A stretch of DNA of 64,000 bases from Phyto melanocephala (lineage: Eukaryota > Arthropoda > Insecta > Diptera > Rhinophoridae), in NCBI GenBank assembly GCA_941918925.1, contig OW799233.1, positions 76,883,797 to 76,947,796 on the forward strand, in the 5' to 3' direction. The translations under genes were made by a program, and so were the position numbers. The notes under the pieces were generated by a model. The model was given only the letters and a program-made list of their open reading frames with translations, searched no databases and was not told where the DNA came from. Of the stretch, positions 43,080-54,794 are shown piece by piece (position 1 is the first letter of the stretch; each line of letters opens with the position of its first letter).

Positions 43080-43618
43080 ATACAAATAACGTACACCCTA
43101 AAGTACATCTATTATTTTGTCAACAATTCGGGTAGAGCACTCCAACAAAACAATGCCACTTTTCGTTGTAATTTTAAAACTCCAGAGCGGGCTCACCTAT
43201 CCAAACCAAATGTTAAGGCTTTGTTTAGACTATTTAGTATATGGTTTATGTAAAGTTTCAACAAAATCCGTCGAGCGGCTTACGGGTAAAAAATAGTAAA
43301 ATCGGCAACTTAGTATCTCCGGGCTTAATAAAGATATCAAAAAAATTCAGAAAGGACCAAAGAGCCTGTAAAAATAATTGAATAGGTGTCTGGTACCTTT
43401 GGTATCTTCCTGTTCCAGAGTCGGTACCTACAGCCGTTTGTGTATTCATGCTCACAATGAAAAAAACAAAAAATATTGTTTATTTTAATGATTTAGATTA
43501 AGTTTGAAAATAGCTAGCAATTAATAGAATATTTATTTTTTTTTTGGAATGAATGAATTTGATGTTCCAATAAAATTTTTTTATTACTTCACTTGATACG
43601 TAGCGAAGCACGGCTAGT
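43080..43618 (-). mobile_element. ACTAGC-type element, copy 3 (3' end not fixed)
   Basis: On the minus strand it starts ACTAGCCGTGCTTCGCTACG at 43618, the same head as 29461 and 50878, followed by unfamiliar sequence with 'cggagatactaagttgccg'. I cannot find its tail; the left coordinate is a guess. The 65-codon frame at 43258-43455 is not considered coding. Confidence 0.45.
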
Positions 43619-43706
43619 TGTTGTATAAAATACAAAAAACCCCCCAGACAGCACTTTTTTTTGGGACGTAGAACATTTTAGAACTTTAATTTTGTCGCTT
43701 TAGCAT

Positions 43707-44135
43707 TTTTATACCCGCCACCAAAAAATGGTGGGGATATATTCATTCTGTCATTCCGTTTGTAACACATCGAAATATCCATTTTAGACCCCATAAAGTA
43801 TATATATTCTGAATCAGGGTTTGATTTTATGACGATCTGGCTATGTCCGTCCGTCTGTTGAAAGCACGATAGAGGTCACACCGAAAAAGCTAGGAGGCTC
43901 AAACTTCAAGTAAAAATAATATTTTTCCCCGAAAATTGCTTAAATCTATGCATTAGGAAAAGAGTTTTAAATCAACACAGTGTATTTTTCGGTATATTTA
44001 AAAACAAAAACGTCATAAAAGCAACAAAATTGGACGTACGATTCTGAAATTTTGCAAACATGTCTTTTTTGTCAAAGTCTTCGTTATAACGGAAAATAAA
44101 GTGCCACGCCCACTTTTTTCTTTAAATTTTTATAA
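43707..44135. mobile_element. DINE-like element, truncated
   Basis: Starts TTTTATACCCGCCACCAAAA, contains 'gaccccataaagtatatata' and 'tatgtccgtccgtctgttga', and later 'ttggacgtacgattctgaaa'. It ends without the opposite terminus near 44135. Confidence 0.8.
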
Positions 44136-47115
44136 AAATATATTAGTCATATTCATTAGCATTTATTCATTGCAGACGGAACCATCTGTTGAAACCTAGA
44201 TGGCGCAACTACATTTTGCAAGCAATGAGGATGATGTCATTGCTAAATATCACGTAGAACACTAGATGACTCTACTGACATTTTTGCTAACATACTCTTT
44301 TATTTTTTGCACAAACCAGAAAGGAATTTTTAGGGGTTTGTGAAAACGAAAATGACCGAGGTTGTTTACAAAAATTAACTAGAGTAATGATTTGTGCCCA
44401 ACTTTACATATAGGGTACCCTCAGTCTTAAGAGGTTAAAGATTTAAAAATATTTAAAAAAATATGCATCAGTAGATTCAAAATAAGTATTTGAATATGTA
44501 ATGTACGATTTCTACCTTATGCACATTTTATTTAATATTATCCTTTCTTTATTTGGTATATGTTTTTTTTTTCTCTAACGTATTTTCTTAATCTGTAAAT
44601 GTAAGCATATATTTTTTTATACTCCCATAAGTATTCTATATATATAGTGGCAACATCATATATTACCTTCTTTTCGTACATTGTTTCAACCAATGTTGAC
44701 AATTTGTTTGTAAATTTACAAGCAAAATTTTGCTTGAAAGCAAAACAAGCATAGATTTGTCAGGTAACCGCGCGTTTTATCAAGGCGATTAAGTTTTGTT
44801 ATAACTGGTTTCTGCGGCAGACATTCGTTTTCATCCATCTGCCAACCAGAAAACAACTCTATACCGTCCCGGAAAAGTGAGAAAGTGCGTAGTTTAAAAA
44901 AACAAAGTTTTTAAATAAAACTTAAATAATTTTTAAGTTTATCATTCTTTTTTTGTATGCAAAATGTTCCAAAACCAAAAACTAAAGTAAAGATTTTAAT
45001 TTAGTTCAAAATATTTAGTGGTTTTTTTCATTTCCAAAATATTTCAGATTGTGGTTAAAGACGGTACTAAAGAATTAAATGCAAAATTATTAAAATACAG
45101 AAATAAAGCAAAAATACCCATTATTGAAAAATTATTGTGTTACATATTTTTTGTTTTCAATATACATTAATTCCCCGTTCAAATTATTTAATTCACCTCA
45201 AAGTTTAATAACAAGGTAATTTGGTTTTTCTTAAAAATAATTACTACTTTTAACTAATTATTGGTTCATTATTTAGGAAATTCGGTGGTTATTTTCATAA
45301 CGTGGTGGACTCAATATTTGAGCCATCACTGTGCTAATTTTTATTTGTCTATTTGTTTTTGATGTCTCATCGCACACCTTGTGGCTAGTTTCTATAAAAA
45401 ATATTTAATAATGTTAAATATTCACCTAGCTACATGTTTATAAAATAATTGGTTAATCAGCCTGTAAAAACCACACACAACTAAAATTACTAGCAAAGAA
45501 AAGAAGAAGAGTGAGAGCAAAACTTCTTATAACAATAGACCAGATCAGATCGTTTAGTAATTGCCAAAAAAATGATAATAATTTAAAACTAATTACAATT
45601 GCAAAACCAATGTTGAATTATAGGAAGGAAAAAATTAAACGTTCAAAATAAACCCCAGTGATAAGTTGTGTCCAGATTAATCGAAGAAAAATAGTCAATG
45701 TCATCCAGTTAACCAAAAACATCCTAATCTAGTTTTAACAACAACACTGTGGTAAAGTTTAGTGTAAAATAATTGATAAAGGGAAAAACTAAAAATAATA
45801 TATATATGTATATCAGTAGGTAAAACCTTAATCTAAATTCCATAATGGCACAAATTATTAATTCGTGTAATCGTAAAGCGTAAACCTGATGTAATAAAAA
45901 CTAGTTAAGAATCTACCAACAACAATTTAAATTGTAAAAGAAAAATTGAAAAATTTATAATATATTTTTATGTACTTAATATAGTTTAAGTAAAAATCTT
46001 GCATGGAAGCACCCATACTATTATTTTAAACACACGTGTTACGAACCAGCGATTGAGAGGCCTCTTCAACAGCTGCTGTTAACATCTGATATTATTGGTG
46101 AGTTTATTATTTTACTTATATAAACGTAAGCTTTTGATTTGATATATAAAAAAAAACATTCATATTGATTGGGCTTGTGTTTTACACAAAGCTTGAAGCA
46201 TGTATATAAACATGTTGATAACCGCTTAAATTAAAGTTATCAACATTCTCTCAAACTGATATTGCTTTTGTCACGCTACTGTCGGTCTAAAGGTTATTTC
46301 CATGCATATGGTTATTAGTTGTAGTATAATTTAATTTTCTATTAAGATCTTAAAAGAAGTTCATTAACAACCAATTTATTTCTTGAATTAATTAGATTAT
46401 TGAAAAAAATTCTTGTTCATAAAATTTTCTAAATTTTTAATTTGTTTGTTATGATATAAGTCAATAACTATAGTTTTTTTCGCAATACTATAAAAAAACC
46501 AACAAATAATTAAAATGTCTTGAATAAATGAAGTTGAATTTAAAACAATTAAAGGTTGAAGTAATACTAGTTTTCTTACGATGTGATGTGAGAGAGACAA
46601 GTGTAGGCTGCTTCGTGGGATTTTAGTTAACTACATATAGCGCCACTAAAATTAATGGTAGGGAGGGTAGCGCATGTTTATCCAAATTACACCTCGGATA
46701 AACGTTTAAAGCCATTAGATAGTTGATCCCGTTATTTTCCGTTTCAGGTTGATCCAATCAGGGGTTAAGTCAACATTTTTTTTGTTTATTGTATAGATCA
46801 ACTTCTGGCCCTATTTGTTAGTTTTTTTTTAGGGAGTCTATAATATTATTTATGTAAACGACATCCTATAGACAAAAGAAAATTTAGATAACAAGAACCC
46901 AAACTGACCGCTAGAGGTTATCAATGGCTCCCGTTCGTTTTCTAATTTTCTTCGCAGAGCACCATTCGTCAATAGACAATTTTCGACCATCTTCGACACC
47001 AAAGGTATGTTTGGGGTCACATTAGACCAATACATTGGTCTATGTGAACATCGTGTTCATTACAAATATTTAAAATACATTTTTTAACCAAATTATATTT
47101 TATCTATCTATTCTT
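44136..47115. other. 3-kb stretch without recognised genes
   Basis: AT-rich, with few of the window's repeats. A strong-looking splice donor (ATTG/GTGAGT at 46094-46103) follows a somewhat less AT-rich 75 bp, so a non-coding or 5' UTR exon is conceivable. Small hairpins lie at 46212-46246 (11-bp stem) and 46676-46703 (8-bp stem). Confidence 0.3.
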
Positions 47116-47160
47116 TTGGTGGTTAAATTTTAAGGGCCGATGGTGATTTTGAATAAAACA
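47116..47160 (+). repeat. Mariner-type terminal repeat, solo
   Basis: 'ggtggttaaattttaaggg' plus 'ccgatg' matches the start of the mariner remnant at 3843. No transposase follows. Confidence 0.5.
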
Positions 47161-47859
47161 CAAACTATTTAGAAAATCATTATCATATCTTTTTATATGA
47201 TAATATCTTTATGGTTCAATTATGTATGAAATAAAATATCGGCCAAATGGCCGCCGCACAGTGGACCATTCTACGTGAGGCGGCCAAAACTCATTTTTTT
47301 TGTGGTCATCGATTGAAAAACGTTAAAGTTCATTCGAATATAGACACTAGTGTACCTCGTGAGCTAAAAAGTTAAAACTTTATTTGACATATGTATATTT
47401 TAGAGAACAGGGGGATTCAAAGTAGACATTCTCAGCATTTTGCTAAAATGAGAACTTTCTTAGTAAGATTTTGATTTTTAAACTTCTATAACCCTTCTCT
47501 TTTAAAAGATTTTCAAACGAAATAAGTTTTGTATAATTTTAAAATTTGTTAGCTATTAGTACATAAAAATAAATTGTTTATGATGTTTAGAAATAATTTA
47601 TTTCCTTTTTTTTAGGTACAAATTTTTTTAAATTCCCATTTTTAATAGAGCATAACTTCTAGAAAACATAAGATAACAAAAAGAAATTAGCACCATTTAG
47701 TAGATAAAACTCTCCTCTATACCCCATTGTATACCCGGGACGATCCGACCGTGAGCACCAGACCAATTTTTGTGACACAAGGTCAAATATTTTTTGCAAA
47801 ATTTGTGTAAAAGAGCTAAAAAATTTTTTTTGTAAAGTGTTTTTTTTAAGTATTTTAGT
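47161..47859. other. Unassigned sequence
   Basis: No coding frame of note; nothing matched to other repeats. Confidence 0.35.
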
Positions 47860-49030
47860 TTTTATACCCGCCACCAAAAAAATGGTATATATATTCTGAA
47901 TCGGGGTTTTATTTGATGACGATCTAGCTATGTCCGTCTATTGAAAGCACGATAGACGTCCCACCGAGAAAGCTAGGGGGCTCAAATTTTGCCAGAATAT
48001 GGACCATTATTATAACTTTCCGATAATTAAAGTTAGGATGTTATCAGACATATAATTAGTTTTTCGTTATTACAACTTCACTTTAACCGTAAAGTGTCCG
48101 ATAAGTTAAAGGGAAGATCACTCTACCTTTAACTTTTAACGTGAGGTTTATAAATAAAAGTTACCATATTTGCTACCGTATAAGAGAATTGTTTGCTATT
48201 TGCTTGTCGTTGCCACTTTGTTTTTAAAGAACTAATTAATTTGTTCAGCACTTACTTTGGTGCTGCCATATTTAAAAAAAAATACAATTTATTTTACAGG
48301 CAGGTTGTAATAACGAAAAATACTTAATAGTCAGTTCATTGCTCACGTTAACAAAAGTTACCTTTTATTAACATTAACTTTGTCGGCAAGTTGTAATAAT
48401 GGCCCTATGTCTTAGAATTGTTTGGAATTGAAAATGGGTCAAATCAGAATATTAGGAAGAAAGTTATAGCTCGTAATGCAAGAGTAGGTCGAAAACCCCG
48501 TGTCCTTCCAACATCCAATAAAAAGAAGTTGTGACCACCACCATCAACGTAGAGTCATGAAACTCCAAATATATACTTCCTGAGCAAAAACAATATTTCT
48601 TCCCAAAAACTGCTTAAATGTATGCATTAGAAAGGGAGTTAAAGATAAAAATTTACGAAAATTTATACCGCGCAGTGTATTTTTCAGTATATTCAAAATT
48701 TAAAGCCGAATAAGACTGACAAAATTAGATGTACGATTCTGAAATTTTGCAGGAATTGATTTCTGGTCAAAGGCTTTGCACTGACTGAAAATAAATGTGA
48801 CATGCCCATTTTAACGCCCACCTCCCACATAACGTTTTCTCTTAAATTCTTATAATTTCTCTATAAATAAAGATTTTGGAATAACAAAGAACTATATTGA
48901 AATATCTATGGCAGAAAATTTATGTGACACGCCCACCTCCCATATAACGCCTTATCTTAAATTCATTTTATTTCTTAGTGACTAAAGATCTTGGAATAAT
49001 AAAGGACTATATTTAAATATCTAAGTTATA
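47860..49030. mobile_element. DINE-like element carrying MITE-4
   Basis: Starts TTTTATACCCGCCACCAAAA, with 'tatattctgaatcggggtt', 'gaaagcacgatagacgtc' and 'caaattttgccagaat'. It is interrupted at 48001-48415 and resumes with 'gtttggaattgaaaatggg', colinear with 4640-4690 reversed. Later it has two units of 'ttggaataa...ctatatt'. Confidence 0.75.
48001..48415. mobile_element. MITE-4 (415 bp) in the DINE-like element
   Basis: TIRs GGACCATTATTATAACTT and, from the right, GGGCCATTATTACAACTT; similarity runs to about 26 bp. Flanks 'aatat' and 'tatgt' suggest a 2-3 bp TSD (AT or TAT). The uninterrupted DINE-like sequence at 4640-4690 supports the insertion. The interior repeats AAGTTAA/TTAACTT words. 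No coding capacity. Confidence 0.75.
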
Positions 49031-49615
49031 TTCATAAGCATAAATAACTCTGACTCTAACTCTGAATATTCTACATTTTGCACTTTTTTTGGGAGATAGA
49101 AAAAATTCTATTCGACTAAAATTATTACAATTTTGTTGCACATCTTTTGGTGTTTTATTTTTGATTACTGGTTCGCGAGTAAGGATTAAATATGTATCCG
49201 TACCTGACTAATAGGAAAATTTTGCTACGCCTATAAAAGAAAATCCCGATCTGATGGAAAAAACCGACAACGGATTTGAGTTCAGCGCATTAAAATCCAT
49301 ATAGTCCACATAGTTTTATTTAATGGAGGATTTTGCTGCTGAGCAGTGTAATGGGCCTTGGTATATAATGCATAGTGGTGTGTATGTATGTTTTAAAGCT
49401 TTTTAACTATATATAAAAAATTTTGCTATTACCATTCATTAGGTATTATATAATTGCAAAAGAAAGTATTTCATTCGCAGGGGGAAATCACTATCTCTGC
49501 TCAACCATTAACCATTTTTGGTTGTAATAAAGAAATTGTCGTAAAAATTGCCGTATAAAGTATATATAACATCAAAATTATTTTTTTATTTTTTTGTACG
49601 ACAGATACCATGGAT
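49031..49615. other. Unassigned sequence
   Basis: No gene recognised. Confidence 0.35.
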
Positions 49616-50140
49616 CAGACCATTCCATATCAAGGAAGGAGGATCCTGTATCAATAAAATCTGAAATTAAAGTACTAAGAGAAGTACCAAACTGAGCATG
49701 ACTTAAACAAACTTTCATCTCGTCTTGAGATCATAGATGGTAGGACTAGATCTTCTAATACTGTTGTCAACGGTTTAGATAATGAAAAATTAATGATGTC
49801 AAAACTAAATTTATCAATTTATGTACAAATGTCCTTAACGTAAATATCCGTTTACTTCCAGCTAAAACATCATTTCAGTTAATGACAGTCAAACAAAAAA
49901 TTTATACAAAATACTTTAAAATTAGTTTTACCACTGGATTGGTGCAAAGAAAACACATAACGCTGGTCGGGCTAGTGGTGGATGTTTATATGGATACAAA
50001 AAGGAAGCCGATAAAGTATTTAACTTAAAATTTTTGGTTAAGTCTAATGATGTTTTCTAGCAGAATTAAACCTTATTTTATATCCCGATATCTAAATTAT
50101 ACTAACTGGAATGATGACTTTATTGTTTTTAAAAAATATT
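49616..50140 (+). pseudogene. Decayed non-LTR ORF remnant (endonuclease-like)
   Basis: Broken frames read TEHDLNKLSSRLEIIDGRTR then SNTVVNGLDNEKL (49690-49800), GRASGGCLYGYKKEAD (49955-50010; a GG turn like that of APE-type endonucleases) and RYLNYTNWNDDFIVFKKYL (50085-50140). The order fits an ORF1 end followed by an endonuclease of a CR1-like element. Several stops and shifts. No RT found. Confidence 0.4.
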
Positions 50141-50149
50141 TGTTTAAAC

Positions 50150-50525
50150 TATCCCCCATAAATTTCGGCTCCACGAAAAGCCCCCCAATGAAATAAATCC
50201 CAAAAAATTGGAAATAACACCCAAAAACAGTGAATGAATAACATCCAAAAATAAATGAAACAAACCCCAAAGCGAAAACGAAACAACCCCCAATATTTGG
50301 GAGTTATTTCATATAAAATAACTCCCAATGATGAAAATGAAATAACCCCCAATGAAATAAACCCCATCAGCAACAAAAATGAAATTATGCCCAAAATTCA
50401 TAAAAGAGTCAGTTTTACTAAGGATTTCATGAAGTCAATAGTCAATTTGAAAACCCCAAATGAGAAATGAAATAATTTCAAAAAAAAAAAAATGAAAAAC
50501 GGGCCAAAAAAATTGGGAGTTATTT
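50150..50525. repeat. Degenerate short-word repeat around 'aaataaccccca'
   Basis: Imperfect repeats of 'atgaaataaccccca' in both orientations, with a perfect 13-bp hairpin at 50297-50328 (TTGGGAGTTATTT, 6-nt loop, complement). The phrase 'gggagttatttcatat' occurs again at 50516. Frames crossing it on both strands are by-products of the repeat. Confidence 0.6.
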
Positions 50526-50530
50526 CATAT

Positions 50531-50877
50531 GAAATAGAAGCAACTATATGTTCCTCAGATCTCTATATGGTATCAATCTCTTGGAAATATTCAGCAATGA
50601 ATCGCTATTGAAATTCAGCACAATCGCCCAATAACTTTCTGAGATATGAGCAAAAAACCACGACCACCTCGTTTTTTTACACAATTACAACATCAACATA
50701 CATACATAAATATATGTAAAAACCATACAAAAAAAGAAGAAATTACAAAAAGAAAAAATATTAAAAATAAAAAAAAATAATAAAAAAAATTAAAAAAAAA
50801 AATTTTAAAAAAATGTTTAAAATTTTTTTAAAAAAATTAAAAAAAAATATAAAAGAAATAATAACAAAATATAAATA
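50531..50877. repeat. Segment duplicated from the 38152-38499 DINE-like copy
   Basis: 'gaagcaactatatgttcctc' to the A-rich '...atataaata' matches 38152-38499 almost base for base. It continues at 53754 with 'atatattaaataaaat', which matches 38500-38515. Confidence 0.85.
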
Positions 50878-53753
50878 ACTAGCATTTAACCCGCTACTTC
50901 GTTAGCGCAGTTCTTACTATTTATTGAATACTATTTCAGAATTCTATGTATACAAAATATATAAAAAGAGAAAAAGTAATTTTGTTCGTCCATAATATTA
51001 GGAGTTAGATCTCGGATCAAAAAACACTACTTTTAAGAATCTATGTTTACAAACGTAAAAATTCAAAGAGTACAATAAAAATGCGAAAAGGCTTTTTTGT
51101 GTCTCCAATATAATTTTAATTTTCAAATTGAATCAACAATCCTTTATTTCACTATTTTAGCTTTATAAACGTAGGAAATACAAAAATTCCCATTAAAATT
51201 CAGAAAAGTACATTTTTGATCGCCCATAACATATTTAGCCTTACCTTGTATCACTAATTACGAAATTCTTGCTTCGCAAACGTTAAAAATACAAAAAGTA
51301 CCATAAAAATTCAAAGAAGTACCTTTGTGGTCGCCCATAACATTTTCAATTTCACCTGGAATCAAAAGTCCTTGATTGTAAGATCCTACCTTCATAAACG
51401 TAGGAAATACAAAAAGTACCTTAAAAATTTAAAAAAGTACCATCTTGGTCGCCCATAACATTTTTAGTCTCACCTGGAATCAATAGTCCTTGATTGTACA
51501 ATCCTACCTTCATAAACGTAGAAAATACCAAAAGTACCACAAAAATTCAAAAAAGTACCTTTTTGGTCGACAATAACATTTTCGGTCTCACCTTGTATCA
51601 ATAGCCACTAATTTTAAAATTCTAGCTTCGCAAGCGTTGAAAATACAAAAAGTACCATAAAAATTCAAAAAAAGTACCTTTTTCGTCGCCCATAACATTT
51701 TTAGTCTCACCTGGAATCAATAGTCCTTGATTGTACAATCCTACCTTTATAAACGTAGAAAATACCAAAAGTACCACAAAAATTCAAAAAAGTACCTTTT
51801 TGGTCGACCATAACATTTTCGGTCTCACCTTGTATCAATAGCCACTAATTTTAAAATTCTAGCTTCGCAAACGTTGAAAATACAAAAAGTACCATAAAAA
51901 TTCAAGAAAGTACCTTTTTGGTCGCCCATAACATTTTTAGTCTCACCTGGAATCAATAGTCCTTGATTGTACAATCCTACCTTCATAAACGTTGAAAATA
52001 CCAAAAGTACCACAAAAATTCAAAAAAGTACCTTTTTGGTCGACCATAACATTTTCGGTCTCACCTTGTATCAATAGCCACTAATTTTAAAATTCTAGCT
52101 TCGCAAACGTTGAAAATACAAAAAGTACCATACAAATTCAAAAAAGTACCTTTTTGGTCGCCCATAACATTTTTAGTCTCACCTGGAATCAATAGTCCTT
52201 GATTGTACAATCCCACCTTTATAAACGTAGAAAATACAAACAGTACCATAAAAATTCAAAAAAGTACCTTTTTGGTCGCCCATAACATTTTTAGTCTCAC
52301 CTGGAATCAATAGTCCTTGATTGTACAATCCTACCTTTATAAACGTAGAAAATACCAAAAGTACCACAAAAATTCAAAAAAGTACCTTTTTGGTCGACCA
52401 TAACATTTTCGGTCTCACCTTGTATCAATAGCCACTAATTTTAAAATTCTAGCTTCGCAAACGTTGAAAATACAAAAAGTACCATAAAAATTCAAGAAAG
52501 TACCTTTTTAGTCGCCCATAACATTTTTAGTCTCACCTGGAATCAATAGTCCTTGATTGTACAATCCTACCTTCATAAACGTTGAAAATACCAAAAGTAC
52601 CACAAAAATTCAAAAAAGTACCTTTTTGGTCGACCATAACATTTTCGATCTCACCTTGTATCAATAGCCACTAATTTTAAAATTCTAGCTTCGCAAACGT
52701 AGAATATATAAAAAGTACCATAAAAATTCAAAAAAGTACCTTTTTGGTCACCCATAACATTTTTAGTCTTACCTGGAATCAATAGTCCTTTATTTTACAA
52801 TTCTACCTTTATAAACGTAGAAAATACAAAAAGTACATTTTAGGTCCAAGTTCCAAATTCCAAGTTTAAAATGTTCAAATATCTATGTAACAAAATATTT
52901 TAATAGACATGATTTAAAGTCAGTAAATCTACTCTTTTTTGCATAAAAGCAATTATGTTCGAAAAAGTACCAAACTCTTCCCGATTTTTCCCTTTTCTAC
53001 CCTGTTATGAATGTGTTTCAATTTGTACTAAATTACATAATTTTTTATGTCTAGTGAAATCCCAATTAAACATTTTGTGAAAATTGACCGTCTAATTAGG
53101 AATTACATATTCCGGAATTTTCCCCTTTTTGGTACCTTTTTTGTCCCCCGAAAAGTTTCCAAAAATGTCACCTAAATAGTTGTGCGTATTCTATTAGGAA
53201 ATAATAATTGTCTAATTTTGTCCCATTGAATAATATAAGAAAAGTTTATTTTAAAAAAAGTACCAAAAAAAGGGACAATTTTTACCCCTTATACATATGA
53301 ATTTGAAAAAAGTGCCGAATTCCTATGAATATTTTTTTGCGGATTACTTAATACGGTTTAAATTTTTTTCCTAGCTTTATGCGTTTGGAAGTTACATAGG
53401 GTACCAAAAAAGTACCAAATTATAGTTTTTACCCGTTTTTTCCCCTTAGGGGTTGAAAATTCCAAAAAAGGCCAGACACCTGTCAGCTTATTTTTTGTGC
53501 AAATTACAATACTTTTTCAATTTAATTTATATCATTTTTAGTTTAGCAGATATAAGATTACCGATTTTACCCGTTTTTACCCTTTTTTACCCCCTTAAAG
53601 TACGAATTTCCAAAAATCCCTTCTTAGTGGAGCTATACATCGAAAGAGGAACCGATTGTCCAAATTTCATGTCTCTAGCTCTAAGCGTTTGGGCTGTGCG
53701 ATGATGAATCAGTCAGTCAGTCAGTTAGTCACGTTACTCTTTTATATATATAG
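50878..53753 (+). mobile_element. ACTAGC minisatellite element, copy 2 (2.88 kb)
   Basis: Head ACTAGCATTTAACCCGCTAC, tail of CAGT repeats followed by TTTTATATATATAG. The empty site at 38499/38500 defines both ends and shows no TSD, or at most one A. The body is a 118-bp tandem array (51118-52845), then a C-rich part with repeated 'ttaccc' and 'gtacc' words (52850-53700). No protein-coding frame. Superfamily unknown; lack of TSD recalls Helitron-type insertion, but the termini do not match TC...CTRR. Confidence 0.75.
51118..52845 (+). repeat. 118-bp tandem repeat with 236-bp dimeric order
   Basis: About 14-15 monomers of 118 bp. Type A carries 'tagtctcacctggaatcaat' and 'ccttgattgtacaatccta'; type B carries 'cggtctcaccttgtatcaat' and 'ccactaattttaaaattcta'. 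From about 51455 they alternate A-B-A-B-A-B-A, then one A-A junction (about 52163/52277), then B-A-B-A. 118 is not divisible by 3, so the 62-codon minus-strand frames that recur at 236-bp spacing are by-products. Confidence 0.92.
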
Positions 53754-53775
53754 ATATATTAAATAAAATAAATTT

Positions 53776-54198
53776 TTTTTGGCTCAGCTGGGATTCGATG
53801 CCACATTTATTCTAACCAGTATATACATATGTACGTATTTGATATGAGATGAATGGTGATACAAACAATTGTTATTGCATGACTACACGTTGTGAAGGGT
53901 ATATAAGATTCGGCATGGACTGTTACTTGTTATGTAATATGTTTGTTTATGGGGGGATAAGGGAATATTTCACTTACAAATATTACAATCGAGTAAGTAG
54001 TCTTTTATTGTGGGGTTTTAAGTATGCACAATATGCAATTTATTCAAATTTTTACTGTAATAATACACATTAAAGGAATTTTGTCTTATAAGAATTAATA
54101 CACTTTTTGCTTTAAGTTATCGTCTTTGGGGTTGACCTCCTTTTATTAACATCACTGCATTACTGACCTGTTAATTTATAAGAATAGATAAACATCAA
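53776..54198. other. Unassigned AT-rich sequence
   Basis: No gene or repeat identified. Confidence 0.4.
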
Positions 54199-54202
54199 TA
54201 AT

Positions 54203-54597
54203 GCTATTAACACAATCAAGTCCACCGACCATCGACTACAAGATGTTAAAAATAGAATACATGCGTGGTTATGAGAATAATTCTTTTAGCCGCTACACGG
54301 CTACTTTTTTAGCCCGTAGCCAACTTAGGCTAATTTCTATTTTTCTTGGCTACAAAAAACAGATTAGTGCTGAAAATGCATGAAATGGTGGTTTTAAAAA
54401 CGCAATACATTAAATATCGCTATTAAAAACGCGAAAAAATATTATAGTCGCACCATTAATTAAGTTTGTTTATTTTTTGTAGTTAGTGGTCGGTAGTCGT
54501 TAAAAGAATTAAGTAGCTGGCGACTTGGCTATTTTTGTAGCCAGCTACTTTTGTAGTCGGTAGTCGATGGTCGGTAGCCTTTGATTGTGTTTATAGC
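54203..54597. mobile_element. MITE-3 with TIRs, TTAA on the right (395 bp)
   Basis: Left GCTATTAACACAATCAA, right (reversed) GCTATAAACACAATCAA, both followed by ACCGACCATCGACTAC. TTAA at 54598-54601; the left flank is TAAT, possibly mutated. The interior repeats GTAGCC/TAGTCG words and holds 'gccaacttaggcta' + 'tttctatttt', which is also found in MITE-1 (about 3217). Confidence 0.8.
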
Positions 54598-54794
54598 TTA
54601 AGAAAAAGTAATGTACAACGAATTACATTTTGAGAGATACAAGAGATTAATTATGAGAGCAACAAAATAACCACCAAAGACAATATTTTCAATATGGTAG
54701 TGGTAATTATATTAGACGCAGTTTACTTATTTACCAAGTATTTTGGTTTACATCTAAACAATGTTTATTGCTTGTGTTAAATACAATTATCGTT

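Noticed and set aside
43258..43455. 65-codon minus-strand frame
   Set aside because: Lies in an ACTAGC-type element; no domain and no conserved copy.
46020..46105. Possible 5' UTR exon ending in a GTGAGT donor
   Set aside because: Only a donor-like site is visible; no promoter, acceptor or coding frame supports it.
46212..46246. 11-bp stem hairpin
   Set aside because: An isolated hairpin in AT-rich DNA; no repeat family or flanking duplication.
51825..52367. Repeated 62-codon minus-strand frames
   Set aside because: They recur at 118/236-bp spacing as a by-product of the tandem repeat; 118 is not a multiple of 3 and no long frame exists.
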